Positions 1-7,368 are shown, counted from the stretch's first letter. The stretch is DNA of 10,650 nucleotides from an uncultured Asticcacaulis sp. (GCA_946480525.1 CAMLLA010000112.1:1-10650), one strand, 5' to 3'. The notes: generated by a model not told the origin, from the sequence alone. Translations and numbers: made by a program.

Positions 1-3000
1 GTAGCCGTGGCTGCCGGAGCGCGAGAAGGTCAGGTCGGTGCTGTTGATATCCGTGAACTTCAGGACATCGACATCGCCGGCAACGCCGCTTGCCTCGTCG
101 ATCAAGTCGCTGCCATCGCCGCTGGCGTAGAGATAGGTATCGCCGCCGTTGCTGGCGTTAAAGCGATCATTGCCCCCGCGCCCGTTGAAGATGTCGTTGC
201 CAGCGGTCCCCGTCAGAGTATCATTGCCGGGCGTACCGTAGATGTGCGTCCCACCCTGGGAGCCTGCATTGGCGGCAAGCGCCATGTCGGCCTTTGTCCA
301 GGTCACGCCATCAGCGAAAACGATCTTCTCGATACCGTCCTCTGATCCGCTGCCGAAGACACTTTTCGCCAGAATAATCCCGCCGTTACCGGCGCCGGCC
401 GTGCTTTCCTTGACGGTTATTTCCAGGTCGTTGCCGGTGCGCAGGACGGTGATGTCCGCGACATTGATGCCGGAGAGGACAAGCTGGTCATTATTGCCGC
501 TGAAGCTGCTTTCCACGATCATATCGCTGCCGTGGCCGCGCGCATAAAGATAGGTGTCCGATCCGCCCTTTCCTGACAGCGTGTCATTGCCAAGACCACC
601 CTGCAGGGTTTCGGCGTGGTTGAAGCCGGTAATGCTGTCATTGCCCGAGGTCTGCGCCTGGCTGACCAGCAAGGCACGGATATCCGCCTGGCTCAGGGTC
701 GCGTCGCTGAAGACGACGCTTTCAAGGCCCGCGCCGTAGTCGTTTTCAACCGTACCGATCTCGATGCTGTCCGTGCTGCCGGCAAAGGTGATGCGGACAT
801 TATTGGACACATTGCCCTGGGCATCGCTCAGGCGCGTGAAGGTGACGTCGGTCGACAGGAGACCGTCTATCACCAGCTTGTCGATGTCGCTGTTGAAGCT
901 CGAGCCGTCGACGATCTTGTCGCTGCCGTCACCGGCACTGAAGAGATAGGTGTCGCCGCCCTTTCCGCCGGAGACGGTGTCGTTGCCGAGCCCGCCCTGG
1001 AAGGTTTCGGCATGATTGAAGCCAGTGATGCTGTCGTTGCCCGAGGTCTGCGACTGGCTGACAAGCAAGGCGCGGATATCCGCCTGGGTCAGGGTCGCAT
1101 CGGCAAACTGAACCGTTTCGAGGCCTGCGCCATAATCGTTTTCGACAATGCCGATATCGACGCTGTCGCTGCTGCCCGCAAAGGTAATGCGGGCGTTGTT
1201 GGAGATATTGCCCTGGGCGTCGTTCAGGCGTGTAAAGGTCGCGTCGGTCGACAGGCGGCCATCGATCACCAGCTTGTCGATGTCGCTGTTGAAGCTCGAG
1301 CCGTCGACAATCTTGTCGGCGCCGTCACCGGCACTGAAGAGATAGGTGTCGCCGCCCTTTCCGCCGGAGACGGTGTCGTTGCCGAGCCCGCCCTGGAAGG
1401 TTTCGGCATGATTGAAGCCAGTAATGCTGTCGTTGCCCGAGGTCTGCGACTGGCTGACCAGCATGGCGCGGATATCCGCCTGGGTCAGGGTCGTGTCGGC
1501 AAACTGAACCGTTTCAAGGCCTGCGCTGTAATCGTTTTCGACAATGCCGATATCGATGCTGTCGGTGCTGCCCGCAAAGGTGATACGGACATTATTGGAC
1601 ACATTGCCCTGACTGTCATTCAGGCGCGTAAAGGTCGCTTCGGTCGACAGGTAACCGCCGATCACCAGCTTGTCGATGTCGCTGTTGAAGCTCGAACCTT
1701 CGACGACGTTGTCGCTGCCGTCACCGGCACTGAAGAGATAGGTGTCGCCGCCCTTTCCACCAGAGATCGTGTCGTTGCCGAGGCCCCCCTGGAAGGTTTC
1801 GGCGTGATTAAAACCGGTAATGTTGTCATTGCCGGAAGTCTGCGACTGGCTGACCAGCAGGGCGCGGATATCCGCCTGGCTCAGGGCCGCATCGGCAAAA
1901 ATAATGTTTTCCAGGCCTGCGCCATAATCGTTTTCAACAACACCGATATCGATGCTGTCTGTGCTGTTGCCGGCAAAGGTGATGCGGACATTATTAGATA
2001 GATTGCCCTGGGCATCGTTCAGGCGCGTGAAGGTGGCGTCCGTCGACAGGTAACCGCCCACCACCAGCTTGTCGATGTCGCTGTTGAAGCTCGCCCCCTC
2101 TATGACTTTGTCGGCGCCATCGCCGGTATAATAGGCAAAGGTGTCGGCTCCGCCCTGTCCCGACAGCGTGTCATTGCCTGCGCCGCCATGGAATGCATTG
2201 GCCGTGGTATCACCGGTAAGCGCGTCACCCGCCGCCGTGCCGTGTACGGCGGCGGCGCTTTGAAGCGCCAAGGCCAGGGCCTTATAGGCAGCGTCGCCCG
2301 AATTGAGCGCCGTTTCCAGTGCGGTTTGATAGGCGGTGGCATCGCTGCCGAAAACAAATGCCTTCAGACCAGACAGCGCCGTCATGGCGACGTCGAGGTA
2401 AGCGAACGCATCAGCATCGGCCGAGGTCCGCGCGTCGAGCATGGCGTTCACGACCGCGCTTATATCACCGGCAAAGGTGTTGATCGCGGGGTCGAACTGC
2501 AGAGACATCATCGGCATGAACGGACTGTCGAACAGGGCAAGTATGTCGTGCGTCTGAAGCCATATCTGCGTCGGTGCAACGGTCAGGGCCTGGGTCGTGT
2601 AAACCGAGACGATATCCTCATAGGTCGTTTCCAGCAGGCGCGCATAGTTGCCGGATGGCTGGGCGATCTCGACGGGCGTGCCGAAGAACTTTTCAAGGAA
2701 AGCAATGTGTGACGCGTCGACGTTCGGACCACGCGACGGGGCCGTGGCTTCGTCGATGCCTGCCCATTGCAGAAGAATGTCTTCCACAGCACCGCGCAGC
2801 TCCCCGCCGTTCATGTCCTCGACCTCAGCATAGAAGCCACGCACATTGTCGGCCAGATCCGTATCCAGGGTCATGGCGTAGTGCAGGTCGGGAAGCAACC
2901 CATAGCCTTTCAGGTTTGGCAGGGTCACGACATCGATGCTCTTCTCCAGACCTTCCGGCTTTACCCAGCTACTGAGGGTCGGATTGGTCTGGAACAGCAC

Positions 3001-4092
3001 GGCGGTCGCCGCCTGTTGCACATTACCGGTCGTCGTGTAACTGCCGTTGCCGATGACGGTATTGCCGGCAAGATCGGTGGACGCTGTCGTATAGTTCAGA
3101 CCGATTGAACTTACGCCGGCCTGGGCAAGAGTGAACAACTCGCCGCTATCGCTCGCGCCGTCACCGTCGAGGTCGCGCCAGATCTGCAGTTGCGCAAAGC
3201 TGGCGTCAAGGGCGTCGATTTTCGAATCGCTGTTGCTGTCGAGCAGACGCAGGGCGTCGAAGCCGTTCATCTGGTCGTTGCCGAACAGTTCCGTGGCGTT
3301 GTCGATCGTACCGTTGCTGTTGCGATCCATGACGACAAAACCGTCATCGGCGCCGACCCAGCCGGTGCGCTCGGCGAAACCGTCGTTCATGAAGTCGAAA
3401 CTGGCGGTGGACGCGGTCACGGAAATCAGCTCGATGCCGTCGCCATCGAGGTCCAGGATCAACGGGTCCTTGGGTGGAGATGGAGGTTCGGGAGGCCAAC
3501 CGTTGCCGGGGCCGCCGGCTCCACCAGAGCCGCCGCCGGAACCGCCTCCGCCATCACCGCCACCATCACCACCGCCAGTGCCGCCCCCAGTGCCGCCGCC
3601 AGTGCCGCCACCAGTGCCGCCACCATCACCGCCGCCACTGCCGCCACCGCCACTACCACCACCACCGGAACCACCACCGGAGCCTCCTCCTCCGGAGCCG
3701 CCGCCGCCGTCACCATCTCCGTTGAACGCCTCGTGCAGCGGATCAGCGATCAATTCATTAACGTTCTCCAGAAAATCATGATACAACTCGGTCAATGGGA
3801 CCTGGACCCAATCATTAATGATCTTGGCAATGGTTTCAGCCTTATGCTCTGAACGTGTTTCCGGGTTTCTCACCCTCTCCAGGTCATCGATATTTTCCTG
3901 AAGATTTTCAGCATAGTCTTCACTCGTATTCTCAAGATCGAGGAGCTTTCCGGCTGTCTGTGTGGCAGGATTTCCCAACTCCTGCATCATCTTAAGCGCA
4001 GCTTCGTAGACGCTTTCCAACAGATTATCGACGTCCTGCTGGTATTGTGAAGGCGGTGGCGGCGGCGGTGGTGGTGTTACTGGATCGGTCAT
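1..4092 (-). CDS. Large RTX calcium-binding protein with FrpC-like self-processing module (3' end outside window)
   Basis: The reading frame is open without a stop from an ATG at 4092 to base 1 (1364 codons), and the C-terminus is missing. AAGGGGGG lies about 4 nt before the ATG, supporting this start. Order of parts: eight prolines at residues 7-14; a charged, mostly helical region to about 124; a Gly-rich linker 125-198; Asp209-Pro210 followed by DLDGDG (214-219), an EF-hand-like DRNSNGTID (256-264) and DLDGDG (308-313); a middle domain of about 335-620 with LPNLKGYGLLPDLHYAM, common in large RTX proteins; then GGxGNDTxSG nonapeptides from about 630. Between nonapeptides lie segments such as VENDYGAGLETVQFADATL, which I recognise as the haemolysin-type calcium-binding related domain. 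There is no N-terminal signal peptide. In this family export is by a type I system using a C-terminal signal, and calcium folds the beta-roll outside the cell. The target or role (adhesin, toxin, surface layer) cannot be told from the sequence. Confidence 0.95.
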   Translation of the reverse strand, partial: MTDPVTPPPPPPPPSQYQQDVDNLLESVYEAALKMMQELGNPATQTAGKLLDLENTSEDYAENLQENIDDLERVRNPETRSEHKAETIAKIINDWVQVPLTELYHDFLENVNELIADPLHEAFNGDGDGGGGSGGGGSGGGSGGGGSGGGGSGGGDGGGTGGGTGGGTGGGTGGGDGGGDGGGGSGGGSGGAGGPGNGWPPEPPSPPKDPLILDLDGDGIELISVTASTASFDFMNDGFAERTGWVGADDGFVVMDRNSNGTIDNATELFGNDQMNGFDALRLLDSNSDSKIDALDASFAQLQIWRDLDGDGASDSGELFTLAQAGVSSIGLNYTTASTDLAGNTVIGNGSYTTTGNVQQAATAVLFQTNPTLSSWVKPEGLEKSIDVVTLPNLKGYGLLPDLHYAMTLDTDLADNVRGFYAEVEDMNGGELRGAVEDILLQWAGIDEATAPSRGPNVDASHIAFLEKFFGTPVEIAQPSGNYARLLETTYEDIVSVYTTQALTVAPTQIWLQTHDILALFDSPFMPMMSLQFDPAINTFAGDISAVVNAMLDARTSADADAFAYLDVAMTALSGLKAFVFGSDATAYQTALETALNSGDAAYKALALALQSAAAVHGTAAGDALTGDTTANAFHGGAGNDTLSGQGGADTFAYYTGDGADKVIEGASFNSDIDKLVVGGYLSTDATFTRLNDAQGNLSNNVRITFAGNSTDSIDIGVVENDYGAGLENIIFADAALSQADIRALLVSQSQTSGNDNITGFNHAETFQGGLGNDTISGGKGGDTYLFSAGDGSDNVVEGSSFNSDIDKLVIGGYLSTEATFTRLNDSQGNVSNNVRITFAGSTDSIDIGIVENDYSAGLETVQFADTTLTQADIRAMLVSQSQTSGNDSITGFNHAETFQGGLGNDTVSGGKGGDTYLFSAGDGADKIVDGSSFNSDIDKLVIDGRLSTDATFTRLNDAQGNISNNARITFAGSSDSVDIGIVENDYGAGLETVQFADATLTQADIRALLVSQSQTSGNDSITGFNHAETFQGGLGNDTVSGGKGGDTYLFSAGDGSDKIVDGSSFNSDIDKLVIDGLLSTDVTFTRLSDAQGNVSNNVRITFAGSTDSIEIGTVENDYGAGLESVVFSDATLSQADIRALLVSQAQTSGNDSITGFNHAETLQGGLGNDTLSGKGGSDTYLYARGHGSDMIVESSFSGNNDQLVLSGINVADITVLRTGNDLEITVKESTAGAGNGGIILAKSVFGSGSEDGIEKIVFADGVTWTKADMALAANAGSQGGTHIYGTPGNDTLTGTAGNDIFNGRGGNDRFNASNGGDTYLYASGDGSDLIDEASGVAGDVDVLKFTDINSTDLTFSRSGSHGY
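583..2169 (-). repeat. Four tandem copies of a ~396-bp (132-aa) unit within the RTX gene
   Basis: A landmark gtcRttgcc (the GNDT codons) recurs at 583, 979, 1375, 1771 and 2170. This gives three units of 396 bp and one of 399 bp; the extra codon is an Asn in AGNSTDS of the 1771-2169 unit. Each unit encodes one RTX turn (GGLGNDTxSG...GGDTYLFSAGDG), then about 100 residues containing FNSDIDKLV, ATFTRL, NNxRITFAG, VENDYxAGLE, QADIRA and LLVSQSQTSGND. The first ~150 bp of units 979 and 1375 are nearly identical, and overall those two are roughly 90% identical by eye. This suggests recent duplication or gene conversion. The copy at the 583 end grades into a more diverged repeat toward base 1. Confidence 0.93.
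3091..3465 (-). other. Putative self-processing (clip-and-link) module, RTX residues 210-334
   Basis: The segment begins KDP-LILDLDGDGIELIS and continues with GFAERTGWVGADDGFVV, DRNSNGTIDNATELFGND, LLDSNSDSKID and WRDLDGDGASDSGELF. From memory this order matches the self-processing module of Neisseria meningitidis FrpC. In that module calcium binding triggers cleavage of an Asp-Pro bond, and the new aspartyl end can link to a lysine side chain. The equivalent bond here would be Asp209-Pro210. The several acidic loops are candidate calcium sites. Activity in this protein is an inference. The exact C-terminal limit of the module was not determined. Confidence 0.7.
3499..3720 (-). repeat. Gly-rich GGGS/GGGT/GGGD linker of the RTX protein
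   Basis: Residues 125-198 are almost entirely glycine, broken every three to four residues by Ser, Thr or Asp. Examples are GGGGSGGGGSGGGS and four consecutive GGGT units. The DNA is a low-complexity run of ccgcca/gccgcc triplets on the + strand. It is probably a flexible hinge between the helical N-terminal region and the calcium-binding part, and ends ten residues before the Asp-Pro site. Triplet-like repeats of this kind are prone to slippage in multiples of 3, so length may vary between strains (inference). Confidence 0.9.
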
Positions 4093-4128
4093 GATTCCCC
4101 CCTTGGCGGTGCGGTGTAGATATGCAGG

Positions 4129-4158
4129 ATGTAAGGCTATACCTTTCGCTCGTGTCAA
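4129..4158 (-). promoter_or_regulatory. Candidate promoter of the RTX gene
   Basis: On the minus strand a perfect TTGACA (4153-4158) is followed after 18 nt by TTACAT (4129-4134), about 37 nt upstream of the ATG. A TATAGC (4137-4142) is too close to serve as its -10. The -35 is good and the -10 is poor, so this is only a candidate. The 212-nt gap between the kinase stop and the RTX start supports separate transcription of the RTX gene. Confidence 0.33.
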
Positions 4159-4304
4159 TTGGGTTTGGAAAAAATAACACTGGAAGCTGCATCCCAGACA
4201 ATAGGCATACGGCTCGCGTCCCTCCCCTGAGACACGAATTTCGATAGCGCGGGCGCAGGGACAAATAGTCTTGCGCAGCAACCGAACTTAATCGCGTACG
4301 GGGC

Positions 4305-6134
4305 CTAATTGCCGTGGTCGCGCTTGCGGTTGAGGACGCTGCGGATTTTCCGGGCCAGCTCGTCGGGCATGTAGGGCTTGTAGATTGTCTCGAACGCCGC
4401 GGAGTTGGTATGGCCGTGGACGTCGTCGGCAAAGCCGGTCGTCACCAGCACGGCGATATCCGGCACCCTGCCCTTGATCGCCTTGGCCAGCGCCACCCCG
4501 TTCATGCTGCCAGGCATGATGATGTCGGTGAACAAAAGATCGAAGCGGCCCGGATCGCCATCCAGAATTTCCAGCGCCTCGGTTGCACTGCGCGCTTCGA
4601 CCACCTCGTAGCCTTCCTGGTCGAGGATCGCCGACGCCAGTTCCCGCACCTCGGTGTTGTCCTCGACGACAAGCACTTTTTCGCCCTTGCCCTGGCCTTT
4701 GGCGGCGTCCTCGTGCGGGCGCTCCTCGCGGACATAGGCATTGCCCTCCGCCACCGGAAAGGTCATGCGGATGGTGGTGCCCTGGCCGACATCGCTGTCG
4801 ACGCCGAAGCCGCCGTCGGACTGCTTGACGAAGCCGTAGACCTGGGCCAGCCCCAGGCCCGTGCCCTTGCCCACCTCCTTGGTGGTAAAGAAGGGCTCGG
4901 TAATGTGCGCCAGGACGTCGGGCGACATGCCCTCGCCCGTATCGCGCACCGAAAGCTGGACATAGCGGCCGCTGCGCGCGGCGTGCCCGCCCTGGACGAT
5001 GGTGACATTCTCGGTCGAAATGATCACCTTGCCGCCGCCCGGCATCGCGTCGCGCGCATTGGCCAGAATGTTGATCAACGCCATTTCAAGCTGGATGATA
5101 TCGATCTGCGCATTGGCCAGGTCCGGCGCCAGTTCCAGTTCGATGTCGATGTGCGAACCCAGGGTCTTCGACAGCAGCTCGCGTAGTTCGACAATGATCC
5201 GGTTGAGGTTGACGATGCGCGCCTCAAGCGGCTGTTTGCGCGAGAAGGCCAGCAGTTGCTGCGTCAGGGACTTTGCCTTCTGGGCCGCCGTCATGACGGC
5301 GTCGTGGTAGCGGCTGAGCTTTTCCGGCTTGTCCACCACTGTGCGCGCCAGCTGCAGGTTACCGATGATCACTTGCAAAAGGTTATTGAAGTCGTGCGCG
5401 ATGCCGCCCGTCAGTTGCCCGATGGCCTCCATCTTTTGCGCGCGGCGCAGCGCGGTTTCCGCCTCACGGCGGCGGGTGATGTCGAGCTGCGAGCCAAAAT
5501 AATAGAGCAGCTTGCCATTGCGGTCGAAGATCGGGCTGATGAACAGCGCGTTCCAGAACATGGTGCCGTCCTTGCGGTAGTTCTGGACCTCGACGGCAAT
5601 ATCGGTCTTGTCCACGATCGCCTTGCGCACATTGGCGATGACGTCGCGGTCGGTTTCCGGCCCCTGCAGGAACCGGCAGTTGCGGCCGACCACTTCGTGC
5701 ATCTCGTAGCCGGTCGTGTTGAGAAAGGCCTGGTTGCAGAATATGACGGGATTGTCGGGCTGGTTGGGATCCGTGACGATCATCGGCATGCGCGTCATCT
5801 CGATCGCCGCGAAGAACAGATCGTGGCGGTCGGCGCTGTCGGTAATCATCGGATGGCCGTGCACGCTCCTGCGGCTTTTCGCAAACGGCCTGTTGGTCGT
5901 GCTGCTGGCGCGCTGACGATAGGTCAGTTCCAGGTAATCACGGATATGATTGACGCTGGTCAGGGCATTGGAAACGATCTGCTGGGCCTTGACGTCGTCG
6001 CCGTAGCGCATGGCCAGAAGTTGCAGTCCGCCGATCACGGATGAAAACATGTTGTTGAGATCATGAAGCGTCATGTCGGGCGCTTCCTTGATGTCACCGG
6101 ATGTTTTTGTAAGTTTGCCCTTTTCGTCGCTCAC
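4305..6134 (-). CDS. LOV-domain hybrid sensor histidine kinase with C-terminal receiver
   Basis: A 609-aa soluble protein with no membrane segments. Residues 21-75 form a DHp-like hairpin with HDLNN (His24). A PAS/LOV domain at about 105-222 carries the flavin-adduct motif GRNCRFLQ (Cys153), Asn195 and Gln216 (FGSQLDIT). The catalytic DHp has AHDFNNLL (His247). The ATPase domain has an N-box ([10 protein letters not shown], 355-364), DTGEGM (398-403), FFTTKE and GKGTGLGL (422-429). The receiver (about 486-602) has Glu491-Asp492, phospho-acceptor Asp537, Thr565 and Lys586. By family, blue light should form a flavin-Cys153 adduct that alters autophosphorylation at His247 and transfer to Asp537. 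The start used is GTG at 6134 with GGGG 7 nt upstream. An in-frame ATG at 6074 has a better ribosome site and would give 589 aa while keeping all domains. The tandem-receiver proteins encoded just upstream are plausible partners. Confidence 0.96.
   Translation of the reverse strand: MSDEKGKLTKTSGDIKEAPDMTLHDLNNMFSSVIGGLQLLAMRYGDDVKAQQIVSNALTSVNHIRDYLELTYRQRASSTTNRPFAKSRRSVHGHPMITDSADRHDLFFAAIEMTRMPMIVTDPNQPDNPVIFCNQAFLNTTGYEMHEVVGRNCRFLQGPETDRDVIANVRKAIVDKTDIAVEVQNYRKDGTMFWNALFISPIFDRNGKLLYYFGSQLDITRRREAETALRRAQKMEAIGQLTGGIAHDFNNLLQVIIGNLQLARTVVDKPEKLSRYHDAVMTAAQKAKSLTQQLLAFSRKQPLEARIVNLNRIIVELRELLSKTLGSHIDIELELAPDLANAQIDIIQLEMALINILANARDAMPGGGKVIISTENVTIVQGGHAARSGRYVQLSVRDTGEGMSPDVLAHITEPFFTTKEVGKGTGLGLAQVYGFVKQSDGGFGVDSDVGQGTTIRMTFPVAEGNAYVREERPHEDAAKGQGKGEKVLVVEDNTEVRELASAILDQEGYEVVEARSATEALEILDGDPGRFDLLFTDIIMPGSMNGVALAKAIKGRVPDIAVLVTTGFADDVHGHTNSAAFETIYKPYMPDELARKIRSVLNRKRDHGN
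5469..5822 (-). other. LOV (flavin-binding PAS) domain of the kinase
   Basis: Residues about 105-222. Key residues seen: [23 protein letters not shown] with the photoactive Cys153, [18 protein letters not shown] with Asn195, and [10 protein letters not shown] with Gln216. These are the positions that contact FMN and relay the signal in LOV proteins. The intact cysteine argues for a photochemically active sensor rather than a plain PAS domain. Confidence 0.9.
5910..6074 (-). other. N-terminal DHp-like hairpin of the LOV kinase
   Basis: Residues 21-75 align without gaps over the first helix to the catalytic DHp. [16 protein letters not shown] (His24) against [16 protein letters not shown] (His247) has 9 identities in 16 positions. 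The second helix also fits: [17 protein letters not shown] against [17 protein letters not shown], 30 and 33 residues after the respective histidines. No second ATPase domain follows. It could be a dimerisation element, a pseudo-DHp, or a phosphotransfer site of the ChpT/HPt sort. Confidence 0.65.
6083..6089 (-). promoter_or_regulatory. Ribosome binding site for an alternative kinase start at 6074
   Basis: AAGGAAG on the minus strand lies 8 nt before the in-frame ATG at 6072-6074 (Met21). This is a better match than the GGGG (6142-6145) before the GTG start at 6134. If used, the protein would begin three residues before His24. The two starts cannot be separated from sequence alone. Confidence 0.45.
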
Positions 6135-6408
6135 GCTCGAACCCCAATTGAGATAGGGTCATGCTACAAAACGTCATTGTAAAAAGTTGATCATTTTTGG
6201 TTGCCGTCCACGTAATTCGTGCATGGACTACGGCAGTCTTGCGCCACCTGTATTCCAGTTGCGGGTTGCATCTCCTCGCAGCTGACCGATAAAGAAGCCG
6301 TACTGGCGGCGCGGGCCATAATCGACGTCGCCGGTCATGGAATTGCGCACATATCCGTTTATCCGGATGCCTTGAAGAGCTCATACGCCGGCAAAGGGCC
6401 ACAGAGCC
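6135..6408. other. 274-nt gap between the LOV kinase and the tandem-receiver gene
   Basis: The gap holds no clear gene, hairpin terminator or consensus promoter. The 70 nt nearest the kinase are AT-rich and are the likely place for its promoter. One short minus-strand frame runs from an ATG at 6338 to a TAG at 6228. It encodes 36 aa, including DYGPRRQYGFFIGQLRG, and has no convincing ribosome site. I do not recognise it, and list it only as a possible small ORF or gene remnant. Confidence 0.4.
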
Positions 6409-7224
6409 TTACCCGGCCTTGGCAACCTCTACGGCGGCGGGCGGCGCCTCGCCACCGCTGGCCAGCACCTTTGCGACCAGGTGAATCAGGTCCCCCATGT
6501 CGAAAGGCTTGGACAGCTGTTCGACGGCGCCGACATGACGCGATGCCGCCAGAACCTGCTTCGGGTCTACCTTGTTTTCGATACCGGCCGACATGGCGAT
6601 GATATTGATGTGCGGCCAGTCGCTGCGGATCTTCATGATCCCTTCGATGCCCCCCATGCCCGGCATGAAGATGTCGGCGATGACCACGTCGACCATGTCC
6701 AGATTGGTCTTGGCGAAGGCCTGCTCCATGGTTTCGGCCAGCGAAATCTGGTAGCCCATCTCGCCCAGGACAGTAGAGATCAGGGTGCGGAGATTGGCAT
6801 TGTCCTCGACGATGAGAAGATGCTTCTTGCCCTTGCGGTCGCGGTGATACTTGGTCGTGTCGGTGAGCAGGGTCTTCAGGCGCTCGGGCGAAAAGGGCTT
6901 GGGCATGATGAACTCGGCACCCAGCGCGCGCGCCTGGTCGAAGGTCTGCTGCACACCCTGGCGGCCGTAGATGGTGTCGGCCATGATGGCGAGCGGCGTT
7001 GAGGGCGCACGCTCACGGATCTGGTCCATGATCTTGAAGGTCGAGTCCGGCCCGACATAGGCTTCGAACATCAGCAGATGGAACTTCGTGGCGCGCATCA
7101 TCGACAGCGCCATTTTCTGGTCGAACGCCAGGATGGCGCTCCACTTTTCCTTCTCCAGCATTTTCGAAATGTGCTGCGCCTGGCCGCCATGGGCGTCAAG
7201 CACGAGCACGCTACCCCTACTCAT
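6409..7224 (-). CDS. Tandem-receiver response regulator with a degenerate first receiver
   Basis: A 271-aa protein with two receiver domains and no output domain. Receiver 2 (about 135-253) is intact: Glu140-Asp141, phospho-acceptor Asp184 in VIADIFMPGMGG, Ser212 and Lys239. Receiver 1 (about 5-120) keeps Asp10 and Lys109 (IMPKPFSP). It has Ala at 11, Glu54 in place of the phospho-acceptor Asp, and Ala82 in place of the Thr/Ser, so it probably cannot be phosphorylated; Glu54 may mimic the phosphorylated state. It aligns without gaps to the 7369-8154 product over about 255 residues at roughly 45% identity, so the two are tandem paralogues. The start is ATG at 7224 with GGGGAG 8-9 nt upstream. 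The last ~15 residues are an Ala/Pro-rich tail. It likely works as a phospho-relay partner or sink by protein contact; linkage to the LOV kinase is inferred from adjacency. Confidence 0.96.
   Translation of the reverse strand: MSRGSVLVLDAHGGQAQHISKMLEKEKWSAILAFDQKMALSMMRATKFHLLMFEAYVGPDSTFKIMDQIRERAPSTPLAIMADTIYGRQGVQQTFDQARALGAEFIMPKPFSPERLKTLLTDTTKYHRDRKGKKHLLIVEDNANLRTLISTVLGEMGYQISLAETMEQAFAKTNLDMVDVVIADIFMPGMGGIEGIMKIRSDWPHINIIAMSAGIENKVDPKQVLAASRHVGAVEQLSKPFDMGDLIHLVAKVLASGGEAPPAAVEVAKAG
6865..7215 (-). other. Pseudo-receiver domain (Asp54 to Glu)
   Basis: Receiver 1 of the 6409-7224 product. Compared position by position with its paralogue, three catalytic positions are changed: Asp11 to Ala, Asp54 to Glu (FHLLMFEAYV against VDLMLLDVYV), and Thr82 to Ala. 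Lys109 is kept. The fold-defining hydrophobic strands and the PKPFSP end are intact, so it is a maintained domain rather than decaying sequence. Confidence 0.85.
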
Positions 7225-7254
7225 AACCGCTCTCCCCGAGCCTGGTTGTCAGAG

Positions 7255-7278
7255 TTATTTGACACAAGTGTAAAATAG
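7255..7278. promoter_or_regulatory. Imperfect palindrome upstream of the tandem-receiver gene (operator candidate)
   Basis: The left arm TTATTTGACAC (7255-7265), spacer AA and right arm GTGTAAAATAG (7268-7278) pair at 9 of 11 positions. The site is 31 nt upstream of the ATG at 7224. The left arm recurs exactly at 7314-7324 as a direct repeat 59 bp away. This looks like a binding site for a dimeric regulator with an extra half-site. I do not recognise the regulator; it is not a clean FNR, CtrA or EcfG site. Confidence 0.4.
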
Positions 7279-7313
7279 GAAGGATTAACAAGCTGGAAAC
7301 GCCGTTATTGGTA

Positions 7314-7324
7314 TTATTTGACAC
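7314..7324 (+). repeat. Second copy of the TTATTTGACAC half-site
   Basis: An exact 11-bp repeat of 7255-7265 in the same orientation, within the 144-nt gap between the two receiver genes. It is not followed by a second inverted arm. The gap is AT-rich compared with the flanking genes and otherwise shows no clear hairpin terminator. Confidence 0.4.
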
Positions 7325-7368
7325 CAAAAGCGGTTCGTTCCCGTGCCTTTACAGGGACGGTCTGCGCG

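Noticed and set aside
616..2001. 461-aa open frame on the + strand with internal repeats
   Set aside because: It lies antisense to the RTX repeats. Its repetition simply mirrors the 396-bp units, and its sequence has no recognisable domain. The minus frame carries the RTX motifs and is open for 1364 codons.
583..2169. 396-bp tandem repeats as a mobile or non-coding repeat array
   Set aside because: Every unit length is a multiple of three and the frame is kept throughout with RTX motifs, so the repeats are part of the protein.
3535..3720. Low-complexity triplet tract resembling a CRISPR or satellite array
   Set aside because: There are no regular repeat-spacer units. It is in frame and codes for the Gly-rich linker of the RTX protein.
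4314..5186. 290-aa open frame on the + strand
   Set aside because: It is opposite the ATPase and receiver domains of the kinase, whose motifs are all intact. It is a GC-rich antisense shadow.
7320..7368. Possible terminator hairpin after the first tandem-receiver gene
   Set aside because: Only a 4-bp CCC/GGG-type stem with a long loop and no T-run could be found.
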